From positions 11,636 through 75,635 of the forward strand of contig SFJA01000002.1 in NCBI GenBank assembly GCA_004556005.1: 64,000 nucleotides of DNA, given 5' to 3'. A program made the translations under genes and the position numbers. Position 1 is the stretch's first letter. Each line of letters begins with the position of its first letter. A model generated the notes under the pieces. It saw nothing but the letters and a program-made list of their open reading frames with translations. It ran no database searches and had not been told where the DNA came from. Positions 1-8,405 of this stretch are shown in pieces. The stretch is from Bacteroidales bacterium (GTDB lineage Bacteria; Bacteroidota; Bacteroidia; Bacteroidales; UBA932).

Positions 1-330
1 CTTCACTTCAAGTCCCGCATTACGGAAAAAACCGGAAATGAAAAACGCTGCGGCGCTCGAGCCTGCGCTGCCCATTGCCCTGCCTTCCAGTTCCTCGCCG
101 GCAAGGAAGGCCACATAAGAGCGTAGCCTGGCTTCAAGGTCGTATTTCAATCCGCTGCAGCTCATCAGGGCAAGCGGCTGCTGAAAGTCTGTCCTGAGCT
201 TTTCATCCTGTCGGATATCCACCCTGAACACGACATCTTTTTTACAGTACCTCCTTGCGGACGCATCAAAGCAAGGCATCAACGCGGCAAGTATCATAAA
301 AAACGCAACTATTTTATGTTTCAGAGTCAA
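1..330 (-). CDS. M28-type peptidase, N-terminal fragment (cut by window edge)
   Basis: Reading the minus strand gives an open frame that runs off the left edge. The first ATG is at 297, but the same frame extends to a TTG at 330. With that start the first 23 or so residues form a good signal peptide (KHKIVAFFMILAALMPC), so I prefer it; an in-frame stop lies a few codons further up. Mature residues such as YVAFLAGEELEGRAMGSAG match the conserved opening of zinc aminopeptidases of family M28, which place an 'L-x-x-DELEGR-x-x-G' block ahead of the metal site. The catalytic ligands would lie outside the window. It is divergent from the TPR gene at 387. The family call rests on about 100 residues and is moderate; the start is uncertain. 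Confidence 0.6.
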   Translation of the reverse strand, partial: MTLKHKIVAFFMILAALMPCFDASARRYCKKDVVFRVDIRQDEKLRTDFQQPLALMSCSGLKYDLEARLRSYVAFLAGEELEGRAMGSAGSSAAAFFISGFFRNAGLEVK

Positions 331-349
331 ATCGGGTGCGATAATTGAT

Positions 350-357
350 TATCTTTG
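350..357 (+). promoter_or_regulatory. -7 box TATCTTTG for the TPR-gene operon
   Basis: Matches the Bacteroidota TAnnTTTG box and lies 29 nt before the ATG at 387. It probably drives the whole TPR-MBL-ABC-VanZ-amidase run, whose genes overlap or nearly touch. Confidence 0.6.
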
Positions 358-386
358 CAAGATTATCGTAAAAACGTGCAAAATTA

Positions 387-2402
387 ATGAAAAAGTCCGT
401 GCAAGCAATAAGAATCACCATCATTTCAATCCTTCTTTGCCTTTCGGCGGGGTTGAGCCTGCACGCGCAATGGGACAAGGACGTTTTTATGTGGAGGGGA
501 CGCAGCGCATTGAGTGACGGAAAATATGCTCTGGCAATAGAGAATTTCAACATACTCACCAGGCTGGACACCACTGACCATTGGAGCTTCTTTTTCAGGG
601 GCATAGCCAAATACAATCTAGGGGACATTCACGGAGCCGCGGACGACTTTGACCGTTCCGTACGCATCAACCCGCTGTTTACGAACGGTTACCACTACCG
701 GGCTATTGCCGAAAGCCGTCAGGGTCAGTATGACAAGGCGCTTGAGGACCTTGAAAAGGCAATCAGTCTCAGACCAGGCCAGGCGGGACTATATTTCAGC
801 CGCGGCGTAACATACTTCCTGTCAAGACGTTTCGATCTTGCCATCAAGGATTTTGACCACTATATACGTAAGGAGCCAAAGGACCCTTCCGCATATCTGA
901 ACAGAGGCGCCTGCCACCTGTTCCTCGGCGACACGCTGAGCGCAATGACGAACTACAACAAGGCGATAAAGATCGACAGGTTCGAACCTGAAGGTTACAT
1001 CAGGCGCGGAAGGGTGTATGCTGAGCAGAAAGACTTCAGCAAGGCCATTGATGATATGAATATGGCGATACAGCTGGACTCGACAAACACCATGGCATAT
1101 TTCAACAGGGCCCTGATGTTCTATGAGACAAATGATTACATCGCGGCTATGTCGGATCTGGACAGGGTGCTGCGCGACGACCCGGGCAACGCCCTGACCC
1201 TGTACAACCGGGCTCTGATTTATGCCCAGGTGGGAGCATTCGAAGAGGCCATTGCCGATATGGACAGGGTCATAAACATAAACCCGGACAATGTGCTTGC
1301 CTATTTCAACAGGGCATCGATGTTCATAGAACTGGGACGCTGGCAGGATGCCCTCGAGGACTACAACAGGGCAATAGACCTGTATCCCGACTTTGCAAAG
1401 GCATATCTGAACCGTTCTTATGTGGAGAATATGCTGGGTCGCAAGAACGAGTCCAAGGCAGACTACAAGATTGCTCAGCGCAAGATTCAGGAATATCACG
1501 AAAAGAATTCAAGGGGAGTTGCAGACTTTGCCGACACGACACGCAAGTACAGCTCTCTGCTATCGCTTGATGCGGACTTTGCAAAGAAGAATTTTGACAA
1601 CGAACTTTTGCAGCACCGCGACATAGACCTCAGGCTCAGGCCTTTGTACCGTTTCAGTCTGACCGAGGAAAGGGAGGACAGGAACATTGCGCTGAGCAGC
1701 CGCTTCGAAAACGCCCTCATAGACAGGTTCCTCGACCAAGGCGAAGCCCCGCTGAGCCTGAACAACAGCGACAGCACCGGAGATTATGCCTTGGGCGATG
1801 GTTATGAGGAAGGCAGCGCGGAGGCCTGCTTCGTCCAAAGCATAATCGCAGTCAGGGACAAGCGCTTCCCGGATGCGCTCTCGCTTCTGGACAAAGCCGT
1901 GAATCTGGCGGGCAATTCTTTCGAGAAGGACAAGTATTCACGCTATTACAAGGCATTCTACCTAATGAACAGGGCCGTGCTCAAGGCTGAGATGATAGAC
2001 TTCATCGCCTCGCTCGAGGGCAATGTCCAGACCCTTTCCATGGACACGGACGGGGCCGCAAGGGCAAGGGTCAGCGACAAGGTGGCAAGGACATACGATT
2101 ATTCCGATGCCATAGCTGACCTCGAGGAGGCAATCAGGATACTGCCTGACATTCCTCAGCTCTATTACGACCTCGGCAACCTGCTCTGCCTGTCCGAGCA
2201 GCCTGTAGGAGCAATGGAAAACTATGATATGGCCATCAAGCTGTATCCGTCGATGGGAGACGCATATCTCAACAGGGGCCTTGTGCTCATCTATCTCAAA
2301 GACAAGGAGAAAGGCTGTATCGACCTTTCACGGGCAGGAGAACTCGGTGTCCGCGAAGCATACAGCATCATCAACAAATACTGCAAGAATGATGAAAATT
2401 AA
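387..2402 (+). CDS. Secreted tetratricopeptide-repeat protein
   Basis: 671 residues. Residues 1-27 are a signal peptide ending LSLHAQ, so the protein is exported to the periplasm or outer membrane. About nine consecutive 34-residue TPR units follow (residues 30-370), recognisable by the repeated pattern A-Y-x-N-R-A and A-x-x-D-x-x-x-A-I-x-L-x-P. A spacer without clear repeats (about 370-480) is followed by further TPRs to the C-terminus. TPR arrays are protein-interaction scaffolds; no enzymatic domain is visible. It is the first gene of a plus-strand run, overlapping the metallo-hydrolase start by 11 nt, so translation is probably coupled. The partner and the exact role cannot be read from the sequence. 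Confidence 0.85.
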   Translation: MKKSVQAIRITIISILLCLSAGLSLHAQWDKDVFMWRGRSALSDGKYALAIENFNILTRLDTTDHWSFFFRGIAKYNLGDIHGAADDFDRSVRINPLFTNGYHYRAIAESRQGQYDKALEDLEKAISLRPGQAGLYFSRGVTYFLSRRFDLAIKDFDHYIRKEPKDPSAYLNRGACHLFLGDTLSAMTNYNKAIKIDRFEPEGYIRRGRVYAEQKDFSKAIDDMNMAIQLDSTNTMAYFNRALMFYETNDYIAAMSDLDRVLRDDPGNALTLYNRALIYAQVGAFEEAIADMDRVININPDNVLAYFNRASMFIELGRWQDALEDYNRAIDLYPDFAKAYLNRSYVENMLGRKNESKADYKIAQRKIQEYHEKNSRGVADFADTTRKYSSLLSLDADFAKKNFDNELLQHRDIDLRLRPLYRFSLTEEREDRNIALSSRFENALIDRFLDQGEAPLSLNNSDSTGDYALGDGYEEGSAEACFVQSIIAVRDKRFPDALSLLDKAVNLAGNSFEKDKYSRYYKAFYLMNRAVLKAEMIDFIASLEGNVQTLSMDTDGAARARVSDKVARTYDYSDAIADLEEAIRILPDIPQLYYDLGNLLCLSEQPVGAMENYDMAIKLYPSMGDAYLNRGLVLIYLKDKEKGCIDLSRAGELGVREAYSIINKYCKNDEN

Positions 2403-3192
2403 GTTCAAGTCACTATCTTCGGGAAGCTGCGGCAACTGCTATTTCCTTGGCATCTTCTCCGAGGACGGACGCTGTGACTCTTCAATACTGATTGATGCCG
2501 GAGTGAGCCCGCGATCGCTCAAAAACGAGCTGAGGAAGGAAGGACTGAGCCCCGACTGCATTGGCGGAATGCTCATAACCCACGACCATAACGACCACAT
2601 ACGCTCCCTGGGCTCATATTGCAAGCACCTGTCTTACCCGGTATGGAGCCCGGCAAGGATGAGAAGGGCCATAGCAGGCAAATACTATACGGGCGAACAT
2701 TACTACGACTGTGCCCGCACCCTGGAGGACGGCTGGAACGAAATCATACCCGGCAAGATCAAGGCACGCTGGTTCGAACTGCCCCACGATGCCGCACAGA
2801 CCGTTGGCTATGCCATATTGCTTGGTCAATACAAATTCGTGATAATGACTGACCTCGGCCACATTACCGAACAGGCGGCAGCCTTTGCGTCCCAGGCCGA
2901 CACCGTGGTCATAGAATCGAATTATGACCTGAACATGCTCAAAAACGGCCCGTATCCACGCGAGCTCAAGGAAAGAATAATGAACGGCAGCGGACACCTA
3001 TCCAACATTGAATGTGCAAGCGCCATCGCCGCTTTTGACCACGAAGGACTGCGCAACGTGTTCCTGTGCCACCTTTCCGAGCACAACAACACCCCGGAAC
3101 TGGCGCTGGAAGCATCCAGGACTGCAATAAATCCGGCAGCAAGACTCTGCGCGCTGCCACGCACAACAGCCTCACCACTATTTGAATTGTAA
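2392..3192 (+). CDS. Metallo-beta-lactamase-fold hydrolase (YycJ/WalJ-like)
   Basis: 266 residues from ATG 2392; an ATG at 2389 immediately before it is also possible. The N-terminus KFKSLSSGSCGNCYFLG and the metal-binding motif THDHNDH (HxHxDH) around residue 65-72 identify the YycJ branch of metallo-beta-lactamase-fold phosphodiesterase-like hydrolases. Further metal ligands are likely in TDLGH and HLSEHNN. Family members are cytoplasmic, probably nuclease-like enzymes; the substrate is not settled. There is no signal peptide. The stop overlaps the ATG of the ABC exporter (TAATG), so the genes are translationally coupled. Confidence 0.85.
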   Translation: MKIKFKSLSSGSCGNCYFLGIFSEDGRCDSSILIDAGVSPRSLKNELRKEGLSPDCIGGMLITHDHNDHIRSLGSYCKHLSYPVWSPARMRRAIAGKYYTGEHYYDCARTLEDGWNEIIPGKIKARWFELPHDAAQTVGYAILLGQYKFVIMTDLGHITEQAAAFASQADTVVIESNYDLNMLKNGPYPRELKERIMNGSGHLSNIECASAIAAFDHEGLRNVFLCHLSEHNNTPELALEASRTAINPAARLCALPRTTASPLFEL

Positions 3193-5021
3193 TGAAAGAA
3201 TTTCTCAAGATAATCAGGCGCTATGTCGCCCCCTACAAGGGTTACCTCTGCGGTTCGGTAGTCCTGAACATACTGTCCGCAGTGTTTAACATATTCTCCT
3301 TTTCGCTGCTTGCGCCCATTCTGAAGATTCTGTTTGACACCGGCAGCAAGGTATATGAATTTGTGCCGTGGCACGCAGGCATGAAGGCTAGCGAACTGAT
3401 AAACAACATATACTACTATGTATCTGTTTCCATTGACAAATTCGGGGCGAGCACTGTCCTGCTCGGACTCTGCGTTATCTTCTCGATCATTACCCTTGTC
3501 AAGACATCCTGCTATTTCGGCGCATCTGCCGTAATGGTTCCTATCAGGACAGGCGTGGTCAAGGATATGAGGATGCAGATATACAACAAGATAGTAGCCC
3601 TGCCGATAGGATTCTTCAGTCAGGAACGCAAGGGCGACATCATCGCCAGGATGAGCGGTGACGTCCAGGAGGTGGAATACTCCATCACTTCGACCCTCGA
3701 TATGCTCATCAAGAACCCTGTGCTCATCATCTTCTATATGACCTGGCTATTCTACCAGTCCTGGCAGCTTACACTCTTTACAATACTGTTTGCCCCTCTG
3801 GTCATCTGGGTGATGGGTATGATAGGACGCCGTCTCAAAGCCGACTCCGCCGAAGCTCAGCAATACTGGTCCGACACTATGAGTCAGGTCGAGGAGACCC
3901 TCGGCGGCCTGCGCATCATCAAGGCGTTCATAGCCGAAGACAAGATGAAGAAGCGTTTTGACAGCATAACGACTTCCATGAGACGCAAGAACAGCCAGGT
4001 ATCCGTTAGGCAGGCCAGCGCTCATCCTGTATCCGAGTTTATCGGCACGGTTATGATTGCAATGGTGCTCTGGTTCGGAGGCACGCTCATACTCGGAGAA
4101 AAGGCTGTCATAGACGCACCTGCATTTATGAGCTATATGGCTATACTCTACAGCGTCATCCAGCCGATCAAGGACCTTTCCAAGGCTGCGTACGGCATAC
4201 CGAAAGGTCTTGCAAGCATGGAGCGCATAGACTTTATACTCAATACCGAGAACCATATCAAGGAGCCGGAAAAGCCTGTCCACATAGACAGTTTCAAGGA
4301 CAGGATCAGCTTCCGGAACGTTTCTTTCAGCTACGAGGACGGACGCGAGGTTCTCAAGGACATCAACCTGGACATCAAAAAAGGCAAGACCATCGCTGTA
4401 GTCGGCGCATCCGGAGCCGGCAAGTCCACCCTGGTTGACCTCATTCCGCGTTTTTATGATCCGGACAGCGGCAGCGTAAGCATAGACGGCACGGATATCA
4501 GGGACATCAGCCTGCACGACCTGCGCGAACTCATCGGCAATGTCAACCAGGACCCTATCCTCTTTAACGACACCATTTTCAACAACATAGCATTTGGAGT
4601 CGAATCTGCGACGCGAGAGCAGGTCGAGGCAGCGGCCCGCATAGCCAACGCCCATCAGTTCATAATGGAAAAGGAAGAAGGCTACGATACCAATGTAGGT
4701 GACCGCGGCATCAAGCTTTCCGGCGGACAGAGGCAGCGCATCAGCATAGCCCGCGCAATACTCAAGAACCCGCCTATCCTGATACTTGACGAGGCGACGG
4801 CTTCGCTTGATACCGAGTCCGAAAGGCTTGTACAGGACGCTCTCGACCACCTGATGAGCACCAGGACCACGATAGCCATTGCCCACCGCCTCTCAACCGT
4901 CAAGGGCGCGGACGAAATTATCGTGATGAACGAAGGCAAGATAGTCGAAAGAGGAACCCACGACGAACTTATCGCCAAAGACGGACACTATCGCAAACTG
5001 TATGATATGCAGGCACTTTGA
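3192..5021 (+). CDS. ABC exporter half-transporter, MsbA-like
   Basis: 609 residues, the usual length of a half-transporter with its membrane domain fused to its ATPase. Residues 15-330 hold about six hydrophobic segments (type I exporter fold). The nucleotide-binding domain follows from about 370: Walker A GASGAGKST near 405-413, signature LSGGQRQR, Walker B ILILDEAT and the H-loop in AHRLS. Relatives such as MsbA flip lipid A or other amphiphiles across the inner membrane as homodimers, with ATP hydrolysis; the substrate here is inferred, not shown. It sits in an operon with an envelope TPR protein and a cell-wall amidase, which fits an envelope role. Confidence 0.85.
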   Translation: MKEFLKIIRRYVAPYKGYLCGSVVLNILSAVFNIFSFSLLAPILKILFDTGSKVYEFVPWHAGMKASELINNIYYYVSVSIDKFGASTVLLGLCVIFSIITLVKTSCYFGASAVMVPIRTGVVKDMRMQIYNKIVALPIGFFSQERKGDIIARMSGDVQEVEYSITSTLDMLIKNPVLIIFYMTWLFYQSWQLTLFTILFAPLVIWVMGMIGRRLKADSAEAQQYWSDTMSQVEETLGGLRIIKAFIAEDKMKKRFDSITTSMRRKNSQVSVRQASAHPVSEFIGTVMIAMVLWFGGTLILGEKAVIDAPAFMSYMAILYSVIQPIKDLSKAAYGIPKGLASMERIDFILNTENHIKEPEKPVHIDSFKDRISFRNVSFSYEDGREVLKDINLDIKKGKTIAVVGASGAGKSTLVDLIPRFYDPDSGSVSIDGTDIRDISLHDLRELIGNVNQDPILFNDTIFNNIAFGVESATREQVEAAARIANAHQFIMEKEEGYDTNVGDRGIKLSGGQRQRISIARAILKNPPILILDEATASLDTESERLVQDALDHLMSTRTTIAIAHRLSTVKGADEIIVMNEGKIVERGTHDELIAKDGHYRKLYDMQAL

Positions 5022-5027
5022 TGCTAT

Positions 5028-5420
5028 ATGACTAAAGGATTGAGAATATCGTTCAGACTGCTCCTGCTCATCTACCTCGCGGGAGTCTGCCTGCTTTGCC
5101 TTATTCACAGCGAGAGTCTCCCCCAGATCAGCTTCACTCTCTGGGGCATACCCCAGGACAAGATTGTGCACTTCCTGATGTTCCTCCCCTTCCCATTTCT
5201 GGCAGAATTCTCCTTTGGAACGGGCAATTCTTCTCGCAGGGTGCTGCTAAGGGTTGCTCTGCTGTTCCTGGTCGGGGCGGTGCTTGCAGGACTGACGGAA
5301 TACCTGCAGAAAATCAGCGGCTACCGTTCGATGGAACTGCTTGATTTTGTGGCAGATTGCCTCGGACTTGCACTGTCCTGCATTATCGTGCTTGCAATAA
5401 AACTCAGTTGCCGGCGATGA
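5028..5420 (+). CDS. VanZ-family membrane protein
   Basis: 130 residues with about four transmembrane segments. The central block PQDKIVHFLMFLPF and the C-terminal E-Y-x-Q-x-x-x-x-x-R-S-x-E-L-x-D-F-x-A-D pattern are the two conserved blocks of VanZ-like proteins. The name comes from a teicoplanin-resistance accessory gene, but chromosomal copies in Bacteroidota are widespread small membrane proteins of unknown function, so no resistance should be inferred. The stop codon overlaps the ATG of the next gene (ATGA at 5417-5420), and the ABC exporter ends 6 nt upstream, so all three are probably cotranscribed. Confidence 0.8.
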   Translation: MTKGLRISFRLLLLIYLAGVCLLCLIHSESLPQISFTLWGIPQDKIVHFLMFLPFPFLAEFSFGTGNSSRRVLLRVALLFLVGAVLAGLTEYLQKISGYRSMELLDFVADCLGLALSCIIVLAIKLSCRR

Positions 5421-8371
5421 GAAATATCACCCAAGCTCTGATTGCAGTTATCGCCTCTCTGATGCTGCTCCCTGCCCTCTCAAGGCAGGCACTCGCCCAG
5501 ATGCCGGGCAAGAAAGAATTCTCCATTATATCCGACTCGCTGACGGCGAAGGTTCAGCGGCGCATGGGCGGGGACTGGAAGGTCAGCATAAAGAATTTCC
5601 GCAGGAACGGGGACAAACTGGACCTGATATTTACCGATGACATAATGGCTTGGCCGTGGAGAGAGGGGGACCTTGAATGGTTCAGGGAGGAGACGGACAG
5701 GCAAATCGAGGCAGCAGGCTACGCTTTCGGGGCCGGGAACCTGACCTGCAAGGGCATAGCCTTGGACGAACTGATAACCCCGGGTCCCGGGAACAACGGA
5801 CGGCCCAAGGGAGGCTACCGCTATGCGATGGAGGACCCGCGCAAGGCAGGCAGCTGGCCTTTCGTTCGTCAGGAAGGCGCCAAGCGCTACGATAAAGGCC
5901 TGACTGACAGATATATAGCACTTTGGCAGAGTCACGGTTCGGTGTATAGTCCGACAGACAGCTGCTGGACCTGGCAGAGGGCAAGGCTGCACCGTACCGT
6001 CGAGGATATGTACACCCAGAGTTATGTACTGCCGTTTCTGATTCCTATGTTGGAAAATTCCGGGGCCTACGTGATGACCCCGCGCGAGAGGGACACCCAG
6101 AAGCTGGAGGTCGTGTGCGACAATGACCCTGCCTGGGAAGGCGAACGCGGACCGCTGGAAAGGCGGGCGGGCAAGTACAGCGAGACAGGACAATGGAGCG
6201 ACGGCGGGACGGGCTTTGCTGACGCAAGAAGGTATTATTCCAGCACCGCAAATCCGTTCAGGATGGGAAGTGCCAGAAGGTGCCAGAGCACCGCTTCACG
6301 CAACGCGGGGGCTACTGCAAGATGGACTCCGGACTTTGCCGAAAGGGGCAGTTACGCGGTCTATGTCAGCTACCGCAGCTTCCCGAACAGCGTCACGGAC
6401 GCACATTACACCGTACACCACCTCGGAGGAAAAAGCCAGTTCCGCGTAAACCAGCGCCGGGGCGGCGGGACCTGGATATATCTCGGGACCTTCGAGTTTG
6501 GCAGCGGAGAGTCTTTCTATGTGGAACTGGACAACCGTTCGTCCAAGGCAGGAGGAACGGTCAGCGCGGACGCGGTACGCTTCGGGGGCGGTATGGGGAA
6601 AGTTATGCGGGAAGGCACGGTTTCAGGCTTGCCTGCCTACTGCGAAGGAGCCCTCTACTCTATGATATGGGCAGGAGTCGATTCTACCCTGTACTGCGAA
6701 TGGGAACGCGACTACACCAGGGATTTTGCCTCGCGCGGACGCTGGTGCAAGATGCTCAGGGACGAGCTCGATATTCCCCTCGATCTTTCGCTGGCATTCC
6801 ACACGGACGCGGGCACCACTCCGAACGACAGCCTGGTCGGCACTCTGGCGATTTACACCCTCAAGAGCGAAGGCAGCCGCAAGATGCGGGGAGGCGACAG
6901 GATGTGCTCCAGGATGCTTGCCGATATGGTTCAGAGCCAGATAGTTCAGGACCTCAGGGCCAGCTACGACCCGCAATGGACGAGGCGAATGCTGTGGGAC
7001 AAGAGCTACAGCGAATGCCGCACCAACGATATGCCTGCAATGATTCTGGAACTGCTCTCGCACCAGAATTTCAGCGATATGAAATACGGACTCGATCCCG
7101 CATTCCGCTTCAGCGTGTGCAGGTCGGTCTATAAAGGTGTGGTCAAATTCCTCAGCGAACTCTACGGCTGCCGCTACGCGATACAGCCCCTGCCGGTGGA
7201 ACAATTCGCCGCAAGGCTGGAGGACGGCAGGGCAATGCTCAGCTGGAGCCCACGCGAGGACCCGTCGGAGCCGACTGCGACAAGCGAAGGCTATTTTGTC
7301 TATGTCCGCAGGGACGACGGAGCTTTTGACGCCGGAAGGGAGGTCAAGGACTGCAAGTTCGAAATGGATCTCGAGCCGGGGCATATCTACAGCTTCAAGG
7401 TCGAGGCATTCAACAGCGGCGGCAAGAGTTTCCCGAGCCAGATCCTCTCCGTGGGCATTGCCCCTCAGTCCAAGGGCGAGGCCCTGATAGTCAACAACTT
7501 CGACAGGGTCAGCGCTCCCGCTTGGATGGAAGGTCCGGGCATTGCCGGATTCTACTCCAGACTCGACGGCGGTGTGCCTTACGTCAACGATATCAGCTAC
7601 ATTGGCGAGAATTACGAATTCCGCCGTTCCCTTCGCTGGGAGAGCGACCTGAATCCGGGCTGCGGCGCGAGCTGGGATGACTGCGCAGGCCGTATCATCG
7701 CAGGAAACTCTTTCGACTACCCTGCCGTCCACGGGCGTTCGCTGATGAGGCTGGGATATTCGTTCCAATCTATGTCCAGCGACGCATTCTGCGCGGACAC
7801 AGCTCAGATATGCGGCAGCGGCAGGATTCTGGACCTTATCTGCGGCAAGCAGGCGTTGACGGTGCAGGGCAACGGCAGGGTGGCTGCAAGGTTCAAGCTG
7901 TTCACGCCTGAACTTAGGGAAGCGATTCGAGCCTGGACCGCATCGGGAGGCAATATGATCATTTCCGGATCGAATATTGGTACTGACCCGTGGGTGAACT
8001 GCTGCAATGAAGATGATGCAGAGCAGCAGAAGCAGTTCGTCAGCGAAGTGCTGGGTTACAAGCACTCAAGCTCATTCGGCAGCTATGTCGGCGAAGTGCG
8101 ACCGGCGGGAAGAAACGTCAAGATTTCCTACCCGTTCTACAACAGTCCGGGGGAACAATGCTATTGTGTAGAGTGTCCCGATGCCATAGAGCCCGCCTCA
8201 CGCAAGGGAAAGGTCTGGCTAAGGTATGCCGGAACAGGGGCTCCGGCCGCTGTGTTCCACGATGCGGGAGGCTACAGGGTGTGTGCGGTGGGGATCCCGC
8301 TGGAAATACTTAAAAATGAGGCCGACAGGGACTCAATATTTGAGTATTCGTTGGGACTTTTTGCAAAATGA
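5417..8371 (+). CDS. Secreted N-acetylmuramoyl-L-alanine amidase with golvesin-like and FnIII domains
   Basis: 984 residues from ATG 5417, chosen because it overlaps the VanZ stop (ATGA) and begins with a signal peptide ending RQALAQ. The catalytic domain resembles Amidase_3: likely zinc ligands and catalytic acids sit in SHGSVY, RTVEDMY, LAFHTDAG and MILELLSHQN. A golvesin C-terminal-like beta domain is inserted at about residues 285-410, interrupting the amidase between the second and third blocks. A fibronectin type III domain follows at about 600-690, and a C-terminal region of about 290 residues carries no domain I recognise. Such proteins cleave the bond between muramic acid and L-alanine in peptidoglycan; databases often misname them xanthan lyase. 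It ends the operon. Confidence 0.75.
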   Translation: MRNITQALIAVIASLMLLPALSRQALAQMPGKKEFSIISDSLTAKVQRRMGGDWKVSIKNFRRNGDKLDLIFTDDIMAWPWREGDLEWFREETDRQIEAAGYAFGAGNLTCKGIALDELITPGPGNNGRPKGGYRYAMEDPRKAGSWPFVRQEGAKRYDKGLTDRYIALWQSHGSVYSPTDSCWTWQRARLHRTVEDMYTQSYVLPFLIPMLENSGAYVMTPRERDTQKLEVVCDNDPAWEGERGPLERRAGKYSETGQWSDGGTGFADARRYYSSTANPFRMGSARRCQSTASRNAGATARWTPDFAERGSYAVYVSYRSFPNSVTDAHYTVHHLGGKSQFRVNQRRGGGTWIYLGTFEFGSGESFYVELDNRSSKAGGTVSADAVRFGGGMGKVMREGTVSGLPAYCEGALYSMIWAGVDSTLYCEWERDYTRDFASRGRWCKMLRDELDIPLDLSLAFHTDAGTTPNDSLVGTLAIYTLKSEGSRKMRGGDRMCSRMLADMVQSQIVQDLRASYDPQWTRRMLWDKSYSECRTNDMPAMILELLSHQNFSDMKYGLDPAFRFSVCRSVYKGVVKFLSELYGCRYAIQPLPVEQFAARLEDGRAMLSWSPREDPSEPTATSEGYFVYVRRDDGAFDAGREVKDCKFEMDLEPGHIYSFKVEAFNSGGKSFPSQILSVGIAPQSKGEALIVNNFDRVSAPAWMEGPGIAGFYSRLDGGVPYVNDISYIGENYEFRRSLRWESDLNPGCGASWDDCAGRIIAGNSFDYPAVHGRSLMRLGYSFQSMSSDAFCADTAQICGSGRILDLICGKQALTVQGNGRVAARFKLFTPELREAIRAWTASGGNMIISGSNIGTDPWVNCCNEDDAEQQKQFVSEVLGYKHSSSFGSYVGEVRPAGRNVKISYPFYNSPGEQCYCVECPDAIEPASRKGKVWLRYAGTGAPAAVFHDAGGYRVCAVGIPLEILKNEADRDSIFEYSLGLFAK

Positions 8372-8373
8372 TG

Positions 8374-8381
8374 TAAATTTG
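8374..8381 (+). promoter_or_regulatory. -7 box TAAATTTG for the Na/Pi symporter gene
   Basis: Exact TAnnTTTG match 24 nt before the ATG at 8406, immediately after the amidase stop codon. It gives the symporter gene its own promoter. Confidence 0.65.
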
Positions 8382-8405
8382 TAGAATCAATCTAAAAAGA
8401 ATAAA

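Noticed and set aside
3747..4886. 379-codon open frame on the minus strand inside the ABC exporter
   Set aside because: Shadow frame: the plus-strand protein has complete ABC motifs, the minus one has none.
5028..5420. VanZ-like gene as a glycopeptide-resistance determinant
   Set aside because: No vanHAX or other resistance genes are near; such small VanZ-like proteins are common chromosomal genes.
6623..8065. 480-codon open frame on the minus strand inside the amidase gene
   Set aside because: Shadow of a GC-rich coding region; composition is not protein-like and there is no domain.
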